Source of the DNA: an uncultured Gammaproteobacteria bacterium
Lineage (GTDB): Bacteria > Pseudomonadota > Gammaproteobacteria > GCA-002705445 > GCA-002716945
Direction of reading: 5' to 3'
DNA length: 59,118 nt
Assembly: GCA_902535975.1 (NCBI GenBank)
Contig: CACAVP010000005.1
Location: 1-59,118, forward strand
The translations under genes were made by a program, and so were the position numbers. This document shows, piece by piece, positions 50,657-59,118 of the stretch (the first letter of the stretch is position 1; each line of letters starts with the position of its first letter). Below the pieces are notes generated by a model, which saw nothing but the letters and a program-made list of their open reading frames with translations, had not been told where the DNA came from and ran no database searches.

Positions 50657-51751
50657 ATGAGAAAGCTAACCTTTATTTTTTTAATTATTCCGTTTTATTT
50701 AGCCTCAGCTTCTGAATTAGATATAACTCTCAGCGAAGTAACTGATAATCTCAGCGAGCCATGGGGGATGTCATTTATAGATGATGAAAAATTACTCATT
50801 ACAGAGAAAACAGGGGCAATAATACGTATCGATATGAAAACAGGGGCAAAATATGAAATCGAGCACGATCTTAATTTTTATTATTATGGACAAGGTGGCC
50901 TCCTAGATATTCTTTACCATGACAGCTATGTCTATGTTAGTTATTCAGAAGATAGAGAGAATGGATACTCTTCAACATCCGTAGCTAGAGGAGTATATGA
51001 TGAAAAAAGAATAAGTTTTAAAAATATTTTTCAAGCTGAGCCTCCTATAAATAGTGGCTATCATTTTGGCTCTCGGTTAGTTGTTAAAGATGGTTATCTT
51101 TATGCGACTGTTGGTGAGAGAGGTGAAGGGATGATCGCTCAAGATGTTTCAAATCATCCTGGAAGTATTATAAGAATAAATTTAGACGGATCCATTCCTG
51201 AAGATAATCCTAAATTTACCAGTAATCCTGATTGGTTGCCCGAAGTCTATCAAATAGGAGTCAGAAATCCCCAAGGAATGGCCGTTTCTCCAATCACAAA
51301 TAAGATTTATATCTCAAATCATGGTGCTAAAGGTGGGGATTTTTTTGGTGAGGTAAAATTCGCAGAAAATTATGGATGGAAGCATATTGGATGGGGGGGA
51401 ACTAACTATATTGGTACTAAAATTGGTGATGGAAGCGCGTGGAAACCTGGCTTTACCAAACCGCTATGGACATGGACTCCATCAATAGCAGTCAGCAACA
51501 TTGTGATATATGATGGAGGAGCTTTTCCTCAGTGGAAAGGAGATGTATTGGTAACCTCACTAAAATTTAAAACTCTATACAAACTAAAATTTGAAAATGA
51601 CATAGTTACAGAGCAAGAAGTTATTTTTGAAGACAGAATAGGAAGGATAAGAGATCTAGAAGTTAATAGTAAAGGCGAACTATTTTTGATTGACTCAAGT
51701 GGAAGCGCCAGTTTATGGAAACTGAAAAACAATGGAGGTATATATGAGTAG
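50657..51751 (+). CDS. Secreted PQQ-dependent aldose sugar dehydrogenase (YliI/soluble GDH type)
   Basis: Six-bladed propeller enzyme oxidising sugars in the periplasm. The 364 residues from the ATG at 50657 begin with a signal peptide (MRKLTFIFLIIPFYLASAS). Family motifs are LSEPWGMSFIDDEKLLITEKTG, GQGGLLDILYH, FGSRLVVKDGYLYATVGERGEG, GSIIRINLDGSIPEDNP, YQIGVRNPQGMAV, NHGAKGGDFFGEV and YGWKHIGWG. An ATG six codons earlier (50639) is an alternative start. PQQ synthesis genes are not in the window, so the cofactor would be made elsewhere or scavenged. Confidence 0.9.
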   Translation: MRKLTFIFLIIPFYLASASELDITLSEVTDNLSEPWGMSFIDDEKLLITEKTGAIIRIDMKTGAKYEIEHDLNFYYYGQGGLLDILYHDSYVYVSYSEDRENGYSSTSVARGVYDEKRISFKNIFQAEPPINSGYHFGSRLVVKDGYLYATVGERGEGMIAQDVSNHPGSIIRINLDGSIPEDNPKFTSNPDWLPEVYQIGVRNPQGMAVSPITNKIYISNHGAKGGDFFGEVKFAENYGWKHIGWGGTNYIGTKIGDGSAWKPGFTKPLWTWTPSIAVSNIVIYDGGAFPQWKGDVLVTSLKFKTLYKLKFENDIVTEQEVIFEDRIGRIRDLEVNSKGELFLIDSSGSASLWKLKNNGGIYE

Positions 51752-52112
51752 GTTTTTCTTTATTTTTTTAATGTTTATTTTAATAGCACCAACTGTGAGT
51801 GCGGAAAGTTACATAGCAACGAGACAAGAGCTTTGGTTTAGTGACTCTAGCTATTATAAGACCTCACACCACATCAAAATAGGTAAAAGTATTAACATGA
51901 ATAATTACAGGGTTTTTGGTGAGTTGGGTTTCGGGGAGGATATAAATGAAGGTACACCAGTGGGATCAGGGGCGTCTTATGATTATCTAAGATTCGGTTT
52001 CACAAAAACATTTTATGATGCTCTGAGAGTAAATGTAAATTATCGAAGTAAAATGAAGTCTGTTGGTAGGGATCTTAATTGGATTGTAATAAATACGAAG
52101 TATAAATTTTAG
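51744..52112 (+). CDS. Small exported, probably outer-membrane beta protein
   Basis: 122 residues with a signal peptide (MSRFFFIFLMFILIAPTVSAES) and a mature part with alternating aromatic strands (YRVFGELGFGED, YLRFGFTKTFY, LRVNVNYRSKM) ending in Phe, as outer-membrane barrel proteins do. It overlaps the sugar dehydrogenase by eight bases with a GGAGG six bases before the ATG, so the two are co-translated. It is too short for a monomeric porin; function unknown. Confidence 0.65.
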   Translation: MSRFFFIFLMFILIAPTVSAESYIATRQELWFSDSSYYKTSHHIKIGKSINMNNYRVFGELGFGEDINEGTPVGSGASYDYLRFGFTKTFYDALRVNVNYRSKMKSVGRDLNWIVINTKYKF

Positions 52113-52166
52113 AGAAAACATAAAAATTAATTAAAGCATCCTAATGGATATTTGCTACAATGAATT

Positions 52167-52259
52167 ATGAGTTATGCGCAAGGTATAATACTTTTCTTTA
52201 TATTCGCTATCGGTTTTGCTGTCATAATGATGTGTCTAGATGATAATACGGATATTTAA
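52167..52259 (+). CDS. Possible 30-residue single-span membrane peptide
   Basis: Short open frame starting MSYAQGIILFFIFAIGFAV and ending with acidic CLDDNTDI. One hydrophobic helix fills residues 5-23. A TACAAT -10-like box (52155-52160) sits just upstream, but there is no ribosome site. It lies alone in the 183-base gap between the exported protein and the next gene. Low certainty. Confidence 0.25.
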   Translation: MSYAQGIILFFIFAIGFAVIMMCLDDNTDI

Positions 52260-52295
52260 GATTCAATGTATTAACTGATTCATACTATTGGGAAT

Positions 52296-52739
52296 ATGGC
52301 AATTAATGAGACCGATGTTAAGCTGTTTGTAGATTCTTGGAAACAAGGTGTACTAGATATCAGAAGTGTCTATGACAACAAAGGTGATTACAAAGAACAA
52401 GCAAGTAAATTCTTAAAAACACACTACTTATTTGAGACAGAGAGTGTTTTGTTCAAGCCTACCCTCACTCGCGAAGAAATATTTAGAAATAGTTTTGATA
52501 GAGCTCTGTCATACTTCATAGGAGGTGACATTGATGAGGATAAAGGCTTTGCAATACAAGAATGGAAATCTATTGATACCGATCAGATAAATATACTCAT
52601 AGAGGACGAGCTTATAATTGCTATGGGAGTTTTAAGTTTTAAATCCGATGAGGTGCTCAAAGTTGCTTTTACATTCATGCTAAAAGAAAGTAACAGTGAC
52701 TTAAAAATAAAGATGCATCACTCATCTCTTATAAAATGA
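52296..52739 (+). CDS. NTF2/SnoaL-like protein
   Basis: 147-residue cytosolic protein beginning with a helix (VKLFVDSWKQGVLDI) and then VLFKPTLTREEIFRNSFDRALSYFIGGDIDEDKGFAIQEW, IAMGVLSF, LKVAFTFMLKE and the end IKMHHSSLIK. This pattern, including the terminal HHSS, matches a family often labelled phosphoribosyl-AMP cyclohydrolase by mistake; the strand order and closing H-H-S-S fit an NTF2-like barrel. The biochemical role is unknown. It is followed closely by the MazG-like gene. Confidence 0.65.
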   Translation: MAINETDVKLFVDSWKQGVLDIRSVYDNKGDYKEQASKFLKTHYLFETESVLFKPTLTREEIFRNSFDRALSYFIGGDIDEDKGFAIQEWKSIDTDQINILIEDELIIAMGVLSFKSDEVLKVAFTFMLKESNSDLKIKMHHSSLIK

Positions 52740-52761
52740 TAATAAAAAACAGAGTAACAAT

Positions 52762-53064
52762 ATGACACAGATTAATTATGAAAAACTAATTGGACAATGG
52801 CACTTAGACAGAAACCTTATAGAAGGAAGCACAGATAAAGATCAATATATGAAACTAATACAAGAAGTAGGAGAACTATCTGATAGTTTATGCAAATCCA
52901 AGGACTTTAGAGATGATGTGGGCGATATCATGGTTGTTTTGATAAATATACTAGTTAGAAATAATTTAACTATGGATGAATGTTTAAAAGTTGCGTATGA
53001 GGATATAAAAGATCGAAAAGGTAAAATGGTTGATGGTGTTTTTGTCAAAGAGGGAGACAGTTAA
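52762..53064 (+). CDS. MazG-like nucleotide pyrophosphohydrolase
   Basis: 100-residue all-alpha protein with the metal-binding pattern YMKLIQEVGELSDSLCK...FRDDVGDIMVVLINI (E-x2-E then D-x3-D). Such short MazG-like proteins hydrolyse NTPs or dNTPs and are frequent in phages and marine bacteria. It starts 22 bases after the NTF2-like gene and may share its transcript. Confidence 0.8.
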   Translation: MTQINYEKLIGQWHLDRNLIEGSTDKDQYMKLIQEVGELSDSLCKSKDFRDDVGDIMVVLINILVRNNLTMDECLKVAYEDIKDRKGKMVDGVFVKEGDS

Positions 53065-53084
53065 ATATTTTTTGAATATAACCT

Positions 53085-53246
53085 ATGAAAGCCAATAGAC
53101 AAAAAGATCAATTTTGGAAAGACACTGATACATGGCGAGACGAGCCTGATTTTTGGAGAAAAGGTATAATGAAAAAACTACCTGTTCTCTCGTCTTTAGG
53201 AATTGTATTAGTTACTGGAATTTTATTAACTATATTATTCAGATAA
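53085..53246 (+). CDS. Small tail-anchored-like membrane protein
   Basis: 53 residues starting MKANRQKDQFWKDTDTWRD. The first half is charged and Trp-rich with a repeated D-x-F-W-[KR]-K/D pattern (DQFWKD, PDFWRKG), and the C-terminal half is one helix (about 32-52). It follows the MazG-like gene by 20 bases. No family recognised. Confidence 0.5.
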   Translation: MKANRQKDQFWKDTDTWRDEPDFWRKGIMKKLPVLSSLGIVLVTGILLTILFR

Positions 53247-53261
53247 TCATTAAGATACATG

Positions 53262-53282
53262 GATCAACTAAAAGAGTTGATC
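53262..53282. terminator. Hairpin between convergent genes
   Basis: Arms gatcaact (53262-53269) and agttgatc (53275-53282) form an 8-bp stem with a 5-base loop. It sits just after the rightward 53-residue gene and overlaps the stop codon of the leftward FAD-domain gene. There is no T-run directly after it in either direction, so termination is only a possibility. Confidence 0.35.
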
Positions 53283-54410
53283 TTGGTTCATTATATTTTT
53301 AACGATCGACGGTATATTTTTTTTAAAATTAAAGAAACCTTTCTTGCAAAATTGTAAGCAATGAATATCATCCTCCAAATAAATAAAGTTTAAGTGATCT
53401 GAAACATTATGATTATTTATAAATGATAGATTCTCTCCTACAAAAGGATAAATAACATCAAAAGAAGAATTACTTGTGAGTAAAGATGTTAATTCATCAT
53501 CTTCCATGATTGAAGAGTCAGTGAATTTTCTTGAAATATCTTCAACTAAAAGCTTTTTATATGTCATCACATTCTCAGAGAGTTTAAGTACTCGCTTGTC
53601 ATTCGAAAGTAATGCAAAATAAATATTTTCATAATTGTCTTTAATTTTAGTAATAAAATCTACATCAAGATTATTTTCAAAAATAATTAGACTCTTATTA
53701 CCTGAGTTAAGATTTATAAAGTCTAATTCATTGATGTCGTAAGTCATCGAGCTTTCCATAGGCTCTGCATCTTCATTTAAGTTATTTGGTCTGTATTTAC
53801 CATTAGTAAATTTTGAGATATTAGATGATGTAGCCACATAGTGCTTGCCGATTGTTTGCAAGCCAGCAACCCATCTCCAACTTAGTGTGTTTGAGGCAGC
53901 ATCGCCATCATACAAATGTTTCATAAAAAAATTTGCACCAAGCTGCCAAGGGAGATCTAATGTGAAAATCCATATACTTGCAAACCACATTCTTGTGTGA
54001 TTATGTAAATAATTCGTTGATTTCAACTCATCTACCCAATCATTAAAACATTCTATATTTGTTGTTCCTGAATGTGCCTTTTCTAATACTTCATTATCAA
54101 CGTTTTTAACGGAATAACTTATGTAGTCATTCCATACTTTAGGCCGATGCTCTAACCAGCCTTTCCAATATATTCTCCAAAACACCTCTTGAATATATTT
54201 TTCTATTTTATTGAATTTATATTTATCGAGTGATCTTTTAACTACAGAATATTCATTAATTATTCTGTGAGAAATATACTTTGACAGCATTGAGACATTG
54301 TTTCTTCGAGTGATACCAAAGTCATAATTACGATCTCTAGAGTATTGTGGCAAGTCATGATTAATAAAATCATCTAACTTTTTTACTGCTTTGCTATGTA
54401 TATCTTCCAT
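53268..54410 (-). CDS. Cryptochrome/photolyase FAD-domain protein with novel C-terminal domain
   Basis: 380 residues. The photolyase FAD-binding domain fills about 20-210: IQEVFWRIYWKGWLEHRP, LHNHTRMWFASIWIFTLDLPWQLG (136-158), and LYDGDAASNTLSWRWVAGLQTIGKHY (167-191). The N-terminal alpha/beta antenna domain of photolyases is missing. Instead about 235-380 forms a separate alpha/beta-looking domain (KSLIIFENNLDVDFITKI, IYFALLSNDKRVL, FDVIYPFVGENL). This may be a light sensor or repair enzyme. A small membrane protein gene lies 31 bases upstream. Confidence 0.8.
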   Translation of the reverse strand: MEDIHSKAVKKLDDFINHDLPQYSRDRNYDFGITRRNNVSMLSKYISHRIINEYSVVKRSLDKYKFNKIEKYIQEVFWRIYWKGWLEHRPKVWNDYISYSVKNVDNEVLEKAHSGTTNIECFNDWVDELKSTNYLHNHTRMWFASIWIFTLDLPWQLGANFFMKHLYDGDAASNTLSWRWVAGLQTIGKHYVATSSNISKFTNGKYRPNNLNEDAEPMESSMTYDINELDFINLNSGNKSLIIFENNLDVDFITKIKDNYENIYFALLSNDKRVLKLSENVMTYKKLLVEDISRKFTDSSIMEDDELTSLLTSNSSFDVIYPFVGENLSFINNHNVSDHLNFIYLEDDIHCLQFCKKGFFNFKKNIPSIVKNIMNQDQLF

Positions 54411-54441
54411 GAATATTAAAAATCTATAAAGTTATCTATTA

Positions 54442-54777
54442 TTAGATATTAAAATAAATTATAAAAGGCACTGACACACCTAAACTAATACCTCCGAAGA
54501 AGAAAAATGCAAAATGAGAGACCCAAATTGCAGATATTAATTTTCTACTAAGAGAATTTGTATCTTTCAATTTTTCATCTATCGATTCCTTTCCAAAGAT
54601 AGATTCATAATTTGAGTTAACCCACTTACAGTAGTACACATAGGCAATCGATACTACAACAAAAATAAATAAATTAAGAAAAAGTAGCTTATTATAAAAC
54701 GTTATCCAATATATAGACGAAATTATAACTGGAAGAAGAATATCTCTTAGCATCATTGGCATTTGGATATCATACAT
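54442..54777 (-). CDS. Three-helix membrane protein next to the FAD-domain gene
   Basis: 111 residues with hydrophobic helices at about 9-27, 31-49 and 80-110, and a polar cytoplasmic-type loop with YESIFGKESIDEKLKDTNSLSRK between the second and third. I do not recognise it. It precedes the FAD-domain gene by 31 bases on the same strand, so the two may be co-transcribed and could form a membrane-linked light-responsive pair; that is speculation. Confidence 0.6.
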   Translation of the reverse strand: MYDIQMPMMLRDILLPVIISSIYWITFYNKLLFLNLFIFVVVSIAYVYYCKWVNSNYESIFGKESIDEKLKDTNSLSRKLISAIWVSHFAFFFFGGISLGVSVPFIIYFNI

Positions 54778-54799
54778 GAATATAAATAAAAATGGAGGA

Positions 54800-55180
54800 T
54801 TAAATTACTGTTTGCAAAAGCTCAGCAAATTTGAATATTACCAGAAACATACCAACGAGTGCGCAGAAAAATATGAATGATATTACTGGTAAAACAAGAT
54901 TCTGTGCATTGTTTCCAAGAAATGCAATTACACCCTTTTCAATGATCTTTTGAAGAAAAAACATGATATTACCAAAGACTATAGACGCAACAACTGGACC
55001 AACTATAAAATAAATGAAAGGTTTAAGTGAATAGACATCTGAAAATCCGGAATCGTTAGAATAAATATATAAGCTTGATAGAAACCAAAATACTGCAGCT
55101 ATTATATACTTATTTTTTTTAGCTTTATGCTCTTGTATCTGTTGCTCTGCAGCCTTTCTTCTCTCTTGTGCTTTGCTCAT
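54800..55180 (-). CDS. Membrane protein with basic N-terminal coiled segment
   Basis: 126 residues beginning MSKAQERRKAAEQQIQEHKAKKNK, a charged helix, followed by three hydrophobic segments (about 24-42, 58-80, 95-122). The start at 55180 lies just after the efp stop; the longer frame would overlap efp. Family not recognised. It is probably in the efp transcript. Confidence 0.6.
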   Translation of the reverse strand: MSKAQERRKAAEQQIQEHKAKKNKYIIAAVFWFLSSLYIYSNDSGFSDVYSLKPFIYFIVGPVVASIVFGNIMFFLQKIIEKGVIAFLGNNAQNLVLPVISFIFFCALVGMFLVIFKFAELLQTVI

Positions 55181-55181
55181 A

Positions 55182-55739
55182 TTATGCCCTTGATGAATAT
55201 TCACCAGTTGTAGGATTTACTTTAACCTCTTCATCTTGCTTTATAAAGGCAGGAACTTTAATAATGATGCCATTATCAAGTTCAGCATCTTTAAGTGTAG
55301 TAGATACAGTATCACCTTTTGCAACATTTTCTGTTGATATAACCTTACATGTAACAAAATTAGGTAGATTCACATCAATTATAGCATCATTCCATATTGT
55401 AACATCACATTCATCCCCATCGTTCAGCCATCGAGGATCAAAATCTACTGATGAAATTGACAGCTCAAGTTGTTCATATGATTCCAAATTCATAAAAAAT
55501 AAATTATTAGATTCTTGATATAGAAATTGCATAGAGGTATTCAGGACATCGGCCTCATCAAGTTCTTCACCAATCTTTACAGTTTTTTCAATTATTTTCT
55601 TGTTCAGTAGATTTTTAATTTTGATCTTTGTGAAGGCTTGACCTTTCCCAGGATTAACAAAATCAGTATCAATAATCAGATAGGGCTGATTTTCGACAAG
55701 AACTTTATTGCCACTTTTTAATAAAGAATGATCAACCAT
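55182..55739 (-). CDS. efp: Elongation factor P
   Basis: Relieves ribosome stalling at polyproline. 185 residues in three beta domains; the tip loop NPGKGQAF carries the lysine (about Lys33) that EpmA/EpmB modify in gammaproteobacteria. The C-terminus VKVNPTTGEYSSRA is the family ending. It touches the start of htpX's stop codon, an unusual neighbour pair. Confidence 0.94.
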   Translation of the reverse strand: MVDHSLLKSGNKVLVENQPYLIIDTDFVNPGKGQAFTKIKIKNLLNKKIIEKTVKIGEELDEADVLNTSMQFLYQESNNLFFMNLESYEQLELSISSVDFDPRWLNDGDECDVTIWNDAIIDVNLPNFVTCKVISTENVAKGDTVSTTLKDAELDNGIIIKVPAFIKQDEEVKVNPTTGEYSSRA

Positions 55740-56653
55740 TAGCCCAATTGTTGTTGGCTAGCTGATTCGATCTGTGAATTTTCTAAAGCCTGAATTCTTT
55801 TTCTTAGAGGTGGGTGTGTCGAAAAAAGTTTTTGCAATGTGCTTGACTGACCCTTGTTAGAGATACCAAAAGCTAACATTTGGTCTGGGAGCGGAGCTGC
55901 AACTTGTCTTTCTAATGCTTTAAGTGCGTTTATCATTTTAGTTTTTGATGTAAGTTGTGCACCACCTATATCTGCTCGAAATTCTCTCATACGTGAGAAC
56001 CAACAAACTATTGTAGAGGCAAGTATACCTAAAATTACTTGCGCAAAGATGACAGTGAAGAAATATCCAATTCCATAGCCTCTCTCATTTTTTAAAATTA
56101 CACGGTCAACGAAGTGACCAATAACGCGAGAAAAGAAAATTACGAACGCATTTACTATCCCTTGTATAAGGGTAAGAGTAACCATGTCGCCACTAGCTAC
56201 ATGACTCATCTCGTGTCCTATAACAGCTTCAATCTCATCTCTATTCATAGCACTAACCAAACCAGTACTAAGAGCAACTAAAGAACTATTTTTTGATGAT
56301 CCTGTCGCAAAAGCATTCGGTTGAGGAGAATTGAATATGCCTACTTCTGGCATCTTGAGGCCTAGTTGATCTGATTGTCTCTTTACCGTATCTAAGTACC
56401 ATTTTTCAAATTCATTTGATGGAGTATTGATTAACTTCACTCCTGCCATGGACTTGGCCATCCATTTAGACATGTAGAGGGATATGAAGGATCCGCCCAT
56501 ACCAAATACCAATGAAAATAGCATTAGTGAATCGTAGTCCAGGTCGACTCCATTAGATTGAAGGATACCCGTGAAGCCCGTTAGTGATAAAAAGATACTT
56601 AAAACAAAAAGTATCGCGATGTTAACAACTATAAAATAAAATATTCTCTTCAT
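55739..56653 (-). CDS. htpX: Membrane protease HtpX
   Basis: Zinc metalloprotease of the inner membrane involved in quality control, induced by envelope stress in E. coli. 304 residues with four membrane helices (about 4-26, 38-58, 155-175, 190-215), the zinc motif [15 protein letters not shown] and the third ligand Glu in [12 protein letters not shown]. The [10 protein letters not shown]-type segment ([25 protein letters not shown]) is typical. It overlaps parC by four bases. Confidence 0.96.
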   Translation of the reverse strand: MKRIFYFIVVNIAILFVLSIFLSLTGFTGILQSNGVDLDYDSLMLFSLVFGMGGSFISLYMSKWMAKSMAGVKLINTPSNEFEKWYLDTVKRQSDQLGLKMPEVGIFNSPQPNAFATGSSKNSSLVALSTGLVSAMNRDEIEAVIGHEMSHVASGDMVTLTLIQGIVNAFVIFFSRVIGHFVDRVILKNERGYGIGYFFTVIFAQVILGILASTIVCWFSRMREFRADIGGAQLTSKTKMINALKALERQVAAPLPDQMLAFGISNKGQSSTLQKLFSTHPPLRKRIQALENSQIESASQQQLG

Positions 56654-58908
56654 TTTTTCCCTGTATTGTAAATTAATTTAGCATTTTTGTGGGTATATTT
56701 ATTGTCTATCTTCTTCCCACGTCTTGTTCTATCCATAATATATGGTTCTAGATCCTCAAATTCAATATATTTCGTCCTTTTATTTTTACTAGCAATCTCT
56801 AATCTTTCCCCATCTTTAATTACCCCAGAAAAAACAATTTTTTCTTCCTCGTCAGACTTAGGAATATTGATCAACTTTACTCCCTTCCCTTTAGACATTA
56901 TCGGTATATCAGATAAATCTCCGACGAGCATGTACTGTTTGTCAGTTATCAATATATAGTATTTATAGTCTTCCATCTTAAAAGCAACAGGTTTTGAAAG
57001 CATTGATGCTTTGTTCTTTAAGATAGCTTTGCCCTTTCTATTTGAGGAACTGAGATCATGATTATCACATATAAAACCATATCCCGACTCGGTGCTTAAT
57101 AGTGTATGATCAGTATTTTTCGAATCAACCATTCCGATGACATGGATACCATCATCAATGGTAAAGTATTTCTTTAAGGATTCACCGTAACCTCTGCCAG
57201 AAGGCATATCATTGACACTCATCGTGTATAAGAACCCTTTTTGATCGAAAAAGGCAACCTCTTTGTCGTTGTCAATATTTAAACAATCAAGCAATGAATC
57301 ACCTGATTTAAATGCAAGGTCGTCAGTTTTATCTAGTGAACCTCTATTAGATTTTATCCAACCATTAGTTGATAAAACAACAAACATTGCCTCATTTGAT
57401 ATTTTAATTTCTTTCTTGATCTGCTTAGAAGAGGATACATCCTCCAGAATATTTGTTTTTCTATCAGATGAATATTCTTCACTCAACTCATCGAGTTCTT
57501 CACTGATTAGTTTATTTAATTTAGATTTAGATTTTAATATAGAACTAATCTCCTTATTTCTCTCCTTCAGCTTTGCGAACTCATCATTAATTTTTTTCTC
57601 TTCAAGTTTAGCAATGTTTCTCAGTCTCATATTCACAATTGATTCGTACTGTATTTCTGTAAACTTACCAATTTTCATTATCTTTTGTTTTGGATTATCA
57701 TCATTGCGAAGAATTGAAATAATTTTATCAAGATGTTTATAAACGATTAAGAAGCCTTCAAGGATATGAAGTCTTTCGAGTATTTGATTATTCTCATGAT
57801 TTAGCTGTTTTTTGTATGTATCCATACGAAATGCCAACCATTGAGAGAGAATTTCTTTTAAATTCATAACCTTCGGCTTGCCTTCTGATGTAATAATATT
57901 TAGGTTTACTCTGTAACTTCTCTCTAAATCCGTGGTGAAATATAGATGGTTCATCACATCTTCAGCGCTTACACTGCTGCCTTTGATTCTAATAATAATC
58001 TTTACCGGGTTTTTCTCATCTGATTGATCCTCAACAGATCCAATAAAGCTAATCTTCCTCTCAATAATTTGAGATTGAATTTGCTCAATGATTTTTGTGG
58101 TAGATGCTTGATAAGGTAGAGAGTTAATAGTTATTTCTTTTGACTTAGAAGCATACTCAGCTCGTAGTTTTATATTTCCAGTCCCTTCGTTATAAATCTC
58201 ATCAATATCAGATTCATTTCTTAAAAGAGACCCGCCTGTCGGATAATCAGGGGCTGGAATAAAATCTATCAAATCTTTAACACTACATTTGGGATTCTTT
58301 ATCAAATGTTGCACGGCAAGAATTATTTCTCCAAGATTATGCGGCGGAATATCTGTTGACATTCCGACTGCAATGCCTGAGCTACCATTTACAAGTATAT
58401 TGGGGATAAGTGAAGGTAAAAACTTAGGCTCATCAAGGGAGCCATCAAAATTTGGTATCCAATCAACAGTACCATTTTTAAGATTTCTAAGAAGTAGATC
58501 AGAGTATTTAGTTAGCTTAGATTCGGTATACCTCATAGCGGCAAAAGACTTAGGATCATCTTGAGTACCCCAATTACCCTGTCCATCTATCAATGGCGAG
58601 TTATATGAAAATGATTGCGCCATCATAACCATAGCTTCATAACATGCTGTATCTCCATGCGGATGGAATTTTCCCAGGACATCTCCCACTGTTCTTGCTG
58701 ATTTTTTGTGTTTAGTATTGTGTTTCAGACCTAATTCACTCATTGCATAAATTATTCTTCTTTGAACAGGCTTTAGTCCATCCAACAGACTTGGTAAAGC
58801 TCGATCCAGGATCACATACATTGAATAATTTAAATATGCGTCCTCACTAAAAGCGCCAATAGAAATTTTATCTATATTTGATGAAAATAGGTCTTTGTTT
58901 TTTGCCAT
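56650..58908 (-). CDS. parC: DNA topoisomerase IV subunit A
   Basis: Decatenates daughter chromosomes with ParE. 752 residues with the N-terminal [21 protein letters not shown] (Thr where E. coli has Ser80), the catalytic Tyr in [17 protein letters not shown] and a C-terminal pinwheel with no gyrase QRRGGKG box, which distinguishes it from GyrA. The ATG overlaps the parE stop (TAATG). Confidence 0.97.
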   Translation of the reverse strand: MAKNKDLFSSNIDKISIGAFSEDAYLNYSMYVILDRALPSLLDGLKPVQRRIIYAMSELGLKHNTKHKKSARTVGDVLGKFHPHGDTACYEAMVMMAQSFSYNSPLIDGQGNWGTQDDPKSFAAMRYTESKLTKYSDLLLRNLKNGTVDWIPNFDGSLDEPKFLPSLIPNILVNGSSGIAVGMSTDIPPHNLGEIILAVQHLIKNPKCSVKDLIDFIPAPDYPTGGSLLRNESDIDEIYNEGTGNIKLRAEYASKSKEITINSLPYQASTTKIIEQIQSQIIERKISFIGSVEDQSDEKNPVKIIIRIKGSSVSAEDVMNHLYFTTDLERSYRVNLNIITSEGKPKVMNLKEILSQWLAFRMDTYKKQLNHENNQILERLHILEGFLIVYKHLDKIISILRNDDNPKQKIMKIGKFTEIQYESIVNMRLRNIAKLEEKKINDEFAKLKERNKEISSILKSKSKLNKLISEELDELSEEYSSDRKTNILEDVSSSKQIKKEIKISNEAMFVVLSTNGWIKSNRGSLDKTDDLAFKSGDSLLDCLNIDNDKEVAFFDQKGFLYTMSVNDMPSGRGYGESLKKYFTIDDGIHVIGMVDSKNTDHTLLSTESGYGFICDNHDLSSSNRKGKAILKNKASMLSKPVAFKMEDYKYYILITDKQYMLVGDLSDIPIMSKGKGVKLINIPKSDEEEKIVFSGVIKDGERLEIASKNKRTKYIEFEDLEPYIMDRTRRGKKIDNKYTHKNAKLIYNTGKK

Positions 58909-59118
58909 TAGTTTGCCTGCACAAGATTACCTTTTTTCTCTAGCCATAACTTCCTATCTATAGATGTCTTTTTAGAGAGCATCATGTTTAATAATTTCAT
59001 ATCTTTCGCCTTATTTTCTAATGCAAGTAGTAAAAGTTTTCGTGAAGATGGATTAAGAGTCGTGTCCCTCAACTGTGAAGGATTCATCTCTCCCAGTCCT
59101 TTGAATCTTGTTATACTT
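58908..59118 (-). CDS. parE: DNA topoisomerase IV subunit B, C-terminal end (partial)
   Basis: The last 69 codons of parE are visible; the rest lies beyond the window. [23 protein letters not shown] is the highly conserved TOPRIM-distal segment of ParE/GyrB, and the end [19 protein letters not shown] resembles ParE. Overlap with the parC start implies coupled synthesis of the two subunits. Confidence 0.93.
   Translation of the reverse strand, partial: SITRFKGLGEMNPSQLRDTTLNPSSRKLLLLALENKAKDMKLLNMMLSKKTSIDRKLWLEKKGNLVQAN

Noticed and set aside
57263-57742. 159-codon rightward open frame inside parC
   Set aside because: It is antisense to a well-conserved part of parC, low in complexity (Ser/Leu/Ile/Phe runs), and has no ribosome site or family resemblance.

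Overview
The window is a gene-dense, AT-rich (roughly one third GC by eye) stretch of a gammaproteobacterial chromosome. Core gene order is of gammaproteobacterial type: the isc operon next to trmJ/suhB, queA-tgt-yajC-secD-secF, gyrA-pheA-hisC-tyrA-aroA-cmk-rpsA-ihfB, leuCDB-asd-fimV-truA-trpFBA-accD-folC-dedD-cvpA-purF, and parE-parC. Small proteins, start/stop overlaps, convergent genes overlapping at their ends and almost no intergenic DNA point to a streamlined planktonic (marine) lineage. SAR86-like is a reasonable guess from these traits and the photolyase genes, but it is inference only.

Layout. 1-5.8 kb: leftward hisS (partial), ndk, and an Fe-S cluster operon iscR-iscS-iscA-hscB-hscA-fdx-iscX that lacks iscU; a textbook IscR operator precedes iscR. 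5.8-12.4 kb: trmJ, a divergent catalytically degenerate SuhB homologue, then Sec accessory and queuosine genes. 12.4-14.2 kb: a small unknown protein, a small membrane protein, tRNA-Leu(CAA) and a PfkB kinase. 14.2-25.7 kb: one leftward run from gyrA through aromatic amino-acid genes, cmk, rpsA, ihfB, lapAB to pyrF. 25.8-28.2 kb: rightward degenerate mtaD-like amidohydrolase, ubiG and mupP/gph. 28.2-42.6 kb: one leftward run (aroC, leuCDB, asd, fimV-like, truA, trpFBA, accD, folC, dedD-like, cvpA, purF) plus an L,D-transpeptidase. 42.7-44.3 kb: psd, tsaB and tRNA-Arg(CCT).

44.3-48.7 kb is a compact integrated element. It sits in the 3' end of tRNA-Arg(CCT), is bounded by a 12-bp direct repeat, and encodes a P4-type tyrosine integrase, an AlpA-like regulator, a replication-like protein, a terminase small-subunit-like protein and unknown small proteins. 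It carries two sets of paired non-coding repeats: C-rich tandem motifs near both ends (candidate integrase arm sites), and two copies of a 37-bp spaced inverted-repeat motif upstream of its two leftward gene blocks (candidate shared operator/promoter). The gene set resembles phage satellites (PICI-like) reduced to about 4.4 kb, and is the strongest candidate for a poorly described system here.

48.7-54.8 kb is an accessory, light-themed segment: a class I photolyase with two tiny membrane proteins, a secreted PQQ-type sugar dehydrogenase coupled to a small exported protein, an NTF2-like protein, a MazG-like protein, and a cryptochrome/photolyase FAD-domain protein that lacks the usual N-terminal antenna domain and has an unrelated-looking C-terminal domain. 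54.8-59.1 kb returns to core genes: efp, htpX, parC and the end of parE.

Start codons were adjusted where upstream stops, ribosome binding sites or family length favoured a shorter protein.
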